This document shows positions 57,101 through 64,000 of a stretch of 64,000 bases of DNA, piece by piece. Below the pieces are notes generated by a model. It was given only the letters and a program-made list of their open reading frames with translations, made no database searches and was not told the DNA's origin. Source of the stretch: Ephemerocybe angulata. Taxonomy: Eukaryota; Basidiomycota; Agaricomycetes; Agaricales; Psathyrellaceae. Within the stretch, counting starts at the first letter, position 1; each line of letters opens with the position of its first letter. The stretch spans positions 1 through 64,000 of the forward strand of contig JAACJK010000125.1 in the NCBI GenBank assembly GCA_013368325.1, given 5' to 3'. The translations under genes and the position numbers were made by a program.

Positions 57101-58547
57101 CCTACTAGGGTGGACGGGCGTCTCGCGTCGCACTTGTCACCTTCTTCCAAGAAATCCAACATACCAGAGAGGACGTGATTCAATCTGCGATACCGGCCGA
57201 AGTCAGAGGATGGGATTCTTGAGCCCTAAGTGTGCCGCCCTTGGAGGGATGACCACGATATAGATGCCGGTGCATGTGTGTATCGGGTAATTAGTTCTTT
57301 CTTCCTGCTCACCTAGTAGCTGATCGTCGGTATGCAGGAAGCACCATAGGCGCCCCGTAACAGTTCCGTTGGTCCCACTTATTTCAAGGCATCCTTTGCG
57401 GTTTAAACATCGGCTTGTCAGTGCCTAGGACAGTCTCCTGATGGACTCTTATTCTTTTAGGGGTGCATCCTCGGTGGTCTCCGCCTTCCAGGGCGGGTCG
57501 TAGAAATCATGTCGTAAGCTTTCATATACTACTTAATGTGGATAATAGGGTCCTTACTGGCACATGCAGTTCCCGGGGGGCGGCGTCCAGACTTTCGAGT
57601 CTCTGGGTATCAAACACCTCTCCCCCCTCTATGCTATAAGGGTGGTTATACCGGAGTAGAGCGTCCTAAGAGGCAGAAACGACCTACTCTAGTTAAACCA
57701 CCCCCCTATCTCATGTGTTCAAACCCTCTGGCGCCTACCTCTAGTATCACCTTGTGCGAGAGCCTCAGGACAACCGGGCGCACAGAGGGTTATGGACTAG
57801 GTGGGTGGAGGAGACAGTTTCTCTTGTCTAGATGGTCATTCTCCGCAGTGCACGTCTACCCATCGATTATGATGACTATACGATGGCGACCGGCACTCAT
57901 GCCCATATGCCATGCACACCCTGTCCTCAGCGCAGGCTATCTCGGTGCATGAGTTTAGTGCATGCAGCATTACTGGAAGCACGTACGATGATTTTCCGAC
58001 TTTCGCTCGTAGAAAGCTGTTATGGCCCGGTCCTTCGGTTTTTACTACTGCTGGTCTCTAACTTACTAGCATCTCTCCTCGAATTGCCAGCAGTTCCCCT
58101 ACATGCGTACCTCCGCAACATGTCGCCAGGTTCGATAAACAACCTGATGCAGTGCTGCTCACACAGGCCTATATGTGGGCTCTATGCATGGGGGGACATC
58201 AGCGGATAAGGAAGAGGAGACATGTGGAAGATGGAAACTGGGAATGGGTGGGGCTCTCCAGCTGGATCATATCAGAGACGTGCTTTCGCTGACCACAGCC
58301 AAACACGTAGATCACATCCTGGCCAATACGAGGCCTCGATAATCGTCCGCCAAGGTAGGCGACTGGCAGAGGAATGCCATTGGCCGCCAATTCTACCACA
58401 AACTGGGTCAAACAGATATGATCGCATTCCTTTAGGGACCCGCACCCGCACTGTCCTTGCTTGTTCGGCTTATACCTGCTGCTCGTCTGTACCACCCAAA
58501 CCTGCCTGTGCTCTCTGAAAGCTCAGCCAGTCGGGCATACTCTGTCG
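54179..58547. other. 4.4-kb region with no supportable gene
   Basis: Both strands have only short frames. The least poor candidates are 55995-56381 (plus, 128 codons) and 56511-56756 (minus, 81 codons); neither has recognisable motifs or partner exons. AT-rich sequence occurs around 54.4-54.8 kb. Possibly old transposon-derived sequence. Confidence 0.45.
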
Positions 58548-59656
58548 ATGTCTGTAGCTGACGATATCCAATCCTCGGACCCTTTAATCCGTGACTCATC
58601 CAGAGATATAAAGAATAAGGAGGCTATGGACGATACAGTTGCAGGTGAGTAGAGCCCGACTGTATCGTTGGTGCGACTGAACTGGACCCTAGGGATGGAG
58701 GCGTATTCACTGGCCCGGCAAGTCTTGAGAGCTCGCAATCCGAAAAGATGGGGGACCAAGGGCGTAACACAAGACGACATGCGGTCCACCTTCGTGTGGT
58801 TGTACCTTCTTCTTAAACACGGCACCAACCTGTCCAGGAAGCTGGTGGCGAGCAGGGTCAGCTGTTGCGCTCGTCGCATCAAGGGGAAGCCTGGCAAGGA
58901 TGCTAGACCGGCGGTGACATGGGCTCACACCAACAGCCCAATCGCGATCGACTTCGAGCTCGCCGAGTCGCTGGGCTTCTACCAAGTACTAAACGGCGAC
59001 TCTCGGACGTTCGGAGCAGAGGTAGAGGTCCATTGGATATATCTCAACCTTCTCTACGACCTACCTTCCGACAAATATCGTTTAGTTCAGGCAGAACAGG
59101 GCTCCGGAGGGCAGTACACCCCTCTGTCGCCTTTGCTCTTCGGTATCGGCTTGTCCGGAAGCCTCTTTACAGGGGGTGTGGTGGAGATCGATACTCCCGT
59201 CATGTTTTTAAAGAAGGTGGAATTCACCCTGAGAAAAGGGTACGAGGAGGTATTGGGGCGAGCGGAAGCGATCCTGACGTGCACTGGCGATCTGCATCGT
59301 CGAGTTTCTAGAGTTCGTATCCCGGAGGAGGTCTTTGACGCTCTTTCAGTGGATAGTCTAGGAGGTACGAGCGTCTCGTCCTGGAGCTCGCATGCATCGT
59401 CTTAGACTGATCTTCGTTAACAGAAGCAGTACTGGATTTGACACTGGGTCTAGACATCAACGGTATATTCGTCCTCAACGCCATCCACGCCCTTTTCCCT
59501 TATATCCAACCTGCTACTGAGATGAGAATACGTATCGTCTTAGGGTATGAATGGTATTCATTCGGTGCAGTAGATCCAATGTGGCCCGGAATAGATGCAT
59601 CCGATATGCCTGGTCACGCTCTGAACACTACCCTTGATCCTTACGAGTTTATATAG
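58548..59656 (+). CDS. Uncharacterised 3-exon gene, 333 aa
   Basis: Exons 58548-58644, 58693-59364 and 59424-59656 give 334 codons in frame. Notable parts: MEAYSLARQVLRARNPKRW, a helical region FVWLYLLLKHGTNLSRKLV, the basic segment CCARRIKGKPGK, FELAESLGFYQVLNGDSR, and two hydrophobic stretches around LLFGIGLSGSLFTGGVV and IFVLNAIHALFPYI. No family is recognised. If the second splice is not used, the protein ends at 59405 with a Ser-rich tail. It is convergent with the 59704-60882 gene, with only 47 bases between stops. Confidence 0.6.
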
Positions 59657-59703
59657 TATGACGGACAGTGTACACCTTATTCAGCAGTAGTCATGCATAT
59701 ATT

Positions 59704-60882
59704 CTACCACACTACATCTGTTTCGAAACCTGTGTCCGATTGTGGGCTGGGACTCCTTAGTGTGCTGCTATCAGAAGTGCGGACTGGCGCAGGGGCATAC
59801 ATGAATCCAGGAGCCTTTCCGTACGCCTTCCAGGTAGGAATGCCCCTCACGCCCTGTCTGGTTTCATGGTCTCGTTTGAGTTTAAACACTACCCGGTGCT
59901 CCCTGCTCGGTGGGTCCTCTCCCATGCATCTATGGACCGATTGATGCACCTGGAACGTCCTAAGAGCGGTCGTAAAGGTTGCTGTTACCACCCACGAAGC
60001 ATCTGAAAGGCGCGTAGCGATTAAATACCCCTATTTGTGGGATGAGGAGGTAACAGCTTACCGTATGAGTCAATGTTTACGGCGGCGGGCACCCGCATCT
60101 CAAAGGCGTAAATTGCGCTGGTGTCGTCCCTGACCTCTTCGGAGCTATCGATCCTGTACACCTGAATAATCTCCGTCGAATACTCGTAACCGTTCCTCTC
60201 TGCTACCACTCTCGAGGTAACGCTCAAAGGAACGTGCGAAGCTAGTGCGAACATCAACCGTCCTCCCTCCTGACTCACCAACTCCAAGAACTTCCATGGC
60301 AGGCCACGAGTCTTAGGCTGGGTGACGATATTTCTGTTAGGAAGTATAGAGTACCCTTCATTCACGTCAAGGTCTACCCAAATTTTGGTAGGGCGGCCCC
60401 TGCCGGGGGTAAAAACGGAGGGTGCAGGTTGGGGCCACTTGTAGCCTGTGCCAGTGCCATCCGAAAGGGAAAGAGTTTCTGCTTGGGGTGAGTTAGGGGT
60501 AGAAGTCATAATATTAGGCAACCACTAACTCACTCCTAGACACCATCCCCAACGCAATTGCGTAGTCTATATACCACACTCGGAGCAGTTTTACATCGTT
60601 CCATGTAAGCAACCAGCCCGTCGTCTTCTTGATGTATAATGAGACCCAAGAGTTCTTGACGTAGTCTCTTGCCTCCTCTAGCGAACGAAGATGCGGGCTA
60701 GCCACATATTCTTGTTCATAGAGCGACAAAGCTGAGATGGATTGTTAGTCAGGCAGCGTATTGTGGTCATAACGACTCGCACCAGAAGCAAAAGATATAA
60801 TTCTGCGAAAGATACAACGTAGGGCGGTTCGAAAGCCGTTCGTTCTGTGGTTGAGCACCGAGGGCGTTTGATGGATAAGCAT
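59704..60882 (-). CDS. Uncharacterised 4-exon gene, 337 aa
   Basis: Exons 60783-60882, 60534-60731, 60062-60478 and 59704-60002 give 338 codons in frame. The N-terminal region is helical (LRSLEEARDYVKNSW), followed by IKKTTGWLLTWNDVKLLR. The middle is beta-rich (TKIWVDLDVNEGYSIL, GRLMFALASHVPLSV, YSTEIIQVYRIDSSEEV, YAFEMRVPAAVNI) and the C-terminal 90 residues are basic then Ser-rich. No family is recognised. The alternating strands suggest a compact beta fold. The first exon is the least certain. Confidence 0.6.
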
Positions 60883-62091
60883 GAGCCTTACAGGTCTGAC
60901 CTAAGGGGGTGAATTTCTGTGCAACCTGGGCTGGGATCTAGGGCGACAACGTTCACAGGATCCATGGCTGTCTGAAAGAAGGATAGGATCCAAGAGAGAA
61001 AGGGAGGGGTGGCATCAAGCAGCGTCTGAGAAGGTTCTAAGGCAACCCGTGATTGGTTATAACTATTCCGTTCCAAATTAGTATATTGTATACAGGTCAC
61101 ATTGACAAGATGGAAGCCCATTATTACATACTCCGAAGTCTGGAGACCAAACTCAAGCAGGACCTGCAAACCCCACTCTATTACCTGAGCTAATCTGCCC
61201 GCACAAGCTGGGAACGCGACATGGCTTCTTCCCCTCGACTCCCAAATATATAGAGGACATAATGTAATATGTGTTGGCATGGGCAAATGCCGAACGCACT
61301 TGCTACAGCGTCGGGTAACAGTACAGATACAGAGGTGTCTGTGGCAAGGGCTCCCTTTATAGCCGGCACACGCGCGCCCACATGGATCAAAATATACAGC
61401 TACCAGGGCGCTTAAACGGGCGCCCGCGTCTCTATATGGTTTGATTAGTCATGTCAGTCGTGACCTATGATGCATCAGATTGAAAGGAGGCCAGAAGGCC
61501 GAGGCTCAGAAAAGCGAGGTGGCTTTGATTCAGGTCTCCTAGCTACAGCAGCTGTCGTGGACTGTAAATATCGCTGGGCCAGGCGTGCTTAGTCTATAGA
61601 AGAGGAACTGGAAAAAGCTCGTAAAAACGGAGCACTGAGCGATAGTCCGGCGAGTTTTGCCCACTCAGGCAGTCGATCAGCTAGAAGGAAAAGGAGGATC
61701 CATACCTTGAGAAGCTAGCAGGGGAAAAGGAAGCTGCTGTTAAGGCAAGTGAGTGCAGCTGCTTTGGGGCGATGCAGCCAATGGTTAAGCAGGTGCCGTA
61801 TATCATCTAGGGGCAACTCCTGTCGTAAGCCAGAGCGATCATCGAGTGTTGACATTCGGCATTGTCGGACGTGAAAAGTAACCTTCAGGTGTGTATTCAG
61901 GTGTATTTTGGAAGCCGGTCGCAAACTCGGTCAAAGCGCACGAACCTGGTCTGCTGGCACGCTAGGCTACGTTCAGCAACCAGCATCAAGGTCCCGCTGC
62001 GTGTCGTATGTCACCGAGCATGGTATGAGCCCTCTCTCTTTTATATTAATATACCCTGCTGACGCAGTAGATACAGTCTAAGCCCTACATC
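60883..62091. other. Intergenic region with TATA-like box before the last gene
   Basis: Short frames only, apart from a 132-codon minus-strand frame at 60888-61286 that has no motif support. The sequence tttatattaatata at 62039-62052 lies about 40-50 bases before the ATG at 62092 and may be its core promoter. Confidence 0.4.
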
Positions 62092-63477
62092 ATGCGCGTG
62101 GGTTCGGATGTAACTCTGGAGATCTTCTCCCATTGTGTATCCTATCCCAATCGCCTGGACCCTACAAAAGCGCCTGTTCTTCTCACTCTTGTCTGCCGCT
62201 CTTGGCGCGAGCTTGCTTTGGGAGCTCCGCGACTGTGGACGACGCTGTCCCTCCAATGCAAGAAGGTCCCTTGGCCTGTTGTCAGGCGCGCCTTCGAGCT
62301 CTCCAGAAAGTGCTCCATCTTGCTGAGCCTCGTAAAAATCCCTACCACCGTCGCCCTCGACTCTTTACCCACAACTCGTATTCGTGAACTCCGGCTGGAG
62401 AACGTCCAATATTGTCAGCTTGGAGAACTCAACGGCGTCGCTTTCCCCGTTCTTGTTCATCTTTCTATCGAACTTTCTGTATCGACCGCCATCGATCCCT
62501 TCTCAGGTGTTTCAAGTCTTCCGATCACCGCGTTCAAACGGGCTCCAAACCTCCAACACGTTTACATCGAAGGAATCCTGGAAGGCTACCAACCGAAACA
62601 CTACATCGACCTCCCGTGGGTCCAACTGCGAACTCTCATGATCGAGCATCCTGGGTTTCCCTCGATCAAGGCGTTTCACAAAGTCATATCCTGCTGCCCC
62701 AACTTAACATATCTTCAATTCCCAAGAATATCTCCTCGTCCTATCAACCAAACATCTCCCAGGAAGGCTTCACCCAAGTTACTCCTCTCTGGCCTCCAAC
62801 GACTATTCGTGAAGACTAGTTCAGGCATCCAAGACATATTCACCAGCTTCTCAATGCCCAGCCTAACCTGCATTTATATCGACGTCGCCTTTCTCGACGA
62901 CATAGAGGAGCTGGGCCGAACGCTGGCCCACGTCTCTACCCTTCGGACACTAGGGTTGGCGGGGGGGATAAGTTACGATGAAGACTTTATCGATCGCATC
63001 CTCCTCGCATGTCGCAGTTTGGATGTTCTCCATGTAAAGGGCAACGCAGGGGCGACAGCACTCATCGGCCTCTTGTTGAGAACCGGGGGATTGCAAAGGG
63101 TCGAGTCGCTTACTCGTCTCTGCATGGATTATAACGGGAAGTGCTTTCCAGATATCGCCTTGCTTTCACTTTTGAATGGAGGTCTACGGGGAACTGGGTT
63201 GGAGGAAGAAGACTCTTGTTTTACCCTTAGCTTGGGTGCAAATGATGCTCTGGCGGACAAACTCCTCAACCTGTTAGAGAAGAACTTTACTGGAAGCCCT
63301 GATATCACTTTATTCTACGACGAGAATACCCTTTACCTATCCCGAGCGTTTTCCTTCTGGACGGCGGTCCCTCATCTTCATTTACGACCTGTGAATAACT
63401 TATCGAATCGGGCAGACTCATCATGGTTGCCCTCTTGGTCCCCACATACACATCCTAGGCTGAAATGGCTAAAGTAG
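62092..63477 (+). CDS. F-box/LRR-like protein, 461 aa, single exon
   Basis: One uninterrupted frame. The N-terminal 45 residues are a classic basidiomycete F-box without its usual leading LP: TLEIFSHCV, then LTLVCRSWRELALGAPRLWTTL. LRR-like repeats follow to the end, for example IRELRLENVQYCQLGEL, LPWVQLRTLMIEHPGF, CCPNLTYLQFPRIS, LRTLGLAGGISYDEDF and LDVLHVKGNAGA. The role is substrate recognition in an SCF ubiquitin ligase (family knowledge). It is one of at least four F-box genes or relics in the window, which fits the large, fast-turning F-box families of mushrooms. No intron or frameshift, so probably functional. Confidence 0.85.
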   Translation: MRVGSDVTLEIFSHCVSYPNRLDPTKAPVLLTLVCRSWRELALGAPRLWTTLSLQCKKVPWPVVRRAFELSRKCSILLSLVKIPTTVALDSLPTTRIRELRLENVQYCQLGELNGVAFPVLVHLSIELSVSTAIDPFSGVSSLPITAFKRAPNLQHVYIEGILEGYQPKHYIDLPWVQLRTLMIEHPGFPSIKAFHKVISCCPNLTYLQFPRISPRPINQTSPRKASPKLLLSGLQRLFVKTSSGIQDIFTSFSMPSLTCIYIDVAFLDDIEELGRTLAHVSTLRTLGLAGGISYDEDFIDRILLACRSLDVLHVKGNAGATALIGLLLRTGGLQRVESLTRLCMDYNGKCFPDIALLSLLNGGLRGTGLEEEDSCFTLSLGANDALADKLLNLLEKNFTGSPDITLFYDENTLYLSRAFSFWTAVPHLHLRPVNNLSNRADSSWLPSWSPHTHPRLKWLK

Positions 63478-64000
63478 CTATTATATCACTATGCACCTTT
63501 TGTCTCTTTATACATCTTATTGCTCTGACATAGTGACCCATATGAGACCGAGGTCGCCTACAGACGAGGTGAATGCCGTACTTTGAGGTATGGTAACTTG
63601 CGCAAGGGCCGTTTCTGAGAATGGCTCGTCACGTCTCTATCTAGGGTAAATTAAACTATAGAGGCATCTATACATCTTTCTATAGCACCTACACCCACTG
63701 GGGACGGCGACTGAGCTGCGAAGATGGGGTTTCGGACCAAAGCGATGGTACAAGGAGAGGCTTTGCTGGACATTGGAATGGGCCACAGTCCGGCTCAAGT
63801 CAGATTTGGCTTCTCCCCAAAGTACCCCAATCCGGGAATTGCTTGACTTCCTGCTGTCCCCCAGCCTTGGAATTCACCTCTGGTAGAAATCCGGAACCGA
63901 GACATTGGGAGCCCTTCACATCAAACAGCAGAACCCTTTTAAAAACCCGTTCAAGCTGGGTTATGAATTTACGAAAGATAGTATGATAAGTACTAGACAA
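63478..64000. other. Right-edge sequence, no gene seen
   Basis: A minus-strand frame open at the right edge (63800-64000, 66 codons) may be part of a gene outside the window, but it has no recognisable motif. Confidence 0.3.

Noticed and set aside
56511..57183. Overlapping minus-strand ORFs of 68-89 codons
   Set aside because: Several frames overlap in the same stretch with no conserved motif; likely chance frames in GC-balanced DNA.
60888..61286. 132-codon minus-strand ORF upstream of the 337-aa gene
   Set aside because: No motif, no splice partner, and it reads through a probable promoter region.
1..64000. CRISPR arrays, rRNA, tRNA, bacterial operons, riboswitches
   Set aside because: None seen. 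No regularly spaced repeats, no tRNA-like cloverleaf with conserved boxes, and the gene structure is clearly eukaryotic.

Overview
The window looks like a piece of the genome of a mushroom-forming basidiomycete (Agaricomycetes). The signs are many short GT-AG introns of about 50-140 bases that restore long reading frames, F-box/leucine-rich-repeat genes, a fungal Zn2Cys6 regulator, fungal-type Helitrons, a Ty3-type protease, and no operons, Shine-Dalgarno sites or rRNA/tRNA genes. Exon structures were worked out by hand from splice signals and reading phase. Most gene models below stay in frame over their whole length, which is the main support for them.

Left block (1-20.4 kb): two Helitron Rep/helicase genes lie on the minus strand. 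The left one (1-7383) is decayed. It has many frameshifts, including one inside the helicase Walker A motif, and it keeps remnants of a C-terminal cysteine-peptidase-like domain that runs off the window. The right one (13811-20395) is a single intact 2194-codon frame with HUH, two-tyrosine, Walker A and Walker B motifs. Between them is a divergent pair of intron-rich genes of unknown function (7983-11236 minus, 889 aa; 11900-13526 plus, 443 aa).

Middle block (20.7-37 kb): this holds the most unusual content, a complete but catalytically altered ribonucleotide reductase pair. The small-subunit (R2-like) gene at 20765-22281 and the large-subunit (R1-like) gene at 33751-36873 keep open frames across 6 and 13 introns. 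Each has lost residues essential for class I chemistry: metal ligands in R2; a redox cysteine, the radical-transfer tyrosine pair and the C-terminal cysteine pair in R1. Between them are a spliced stand-alone retropepsin (25143-25820), two related fold-back elements, and a 1262-aa gene (29027-33205) with a pattern like 2-oxoglutarate/Fe(II) oxygenases.

Right block (37.7-64 kb): F-box genes and relics (37753-39261, 46507-48290, 51327-52593, 62092-63477), a decayed HAM1-domain gene (41135-42508), a Zn2Cys6 regulator (48830-50077), several intact spliced genes of unknown function, and a 285-base long inverted repeat at 45912-46196. Long stretches (22.3-25.1, 25.8-29.0, 54.2-58.5 kb) show no gene I can support.

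Overall this is an accessory, repeat-rich region. Mobile elements sit beside lineage-specific multi-exon genes, several of which look like repurposed or decaying copies of core enzymes.
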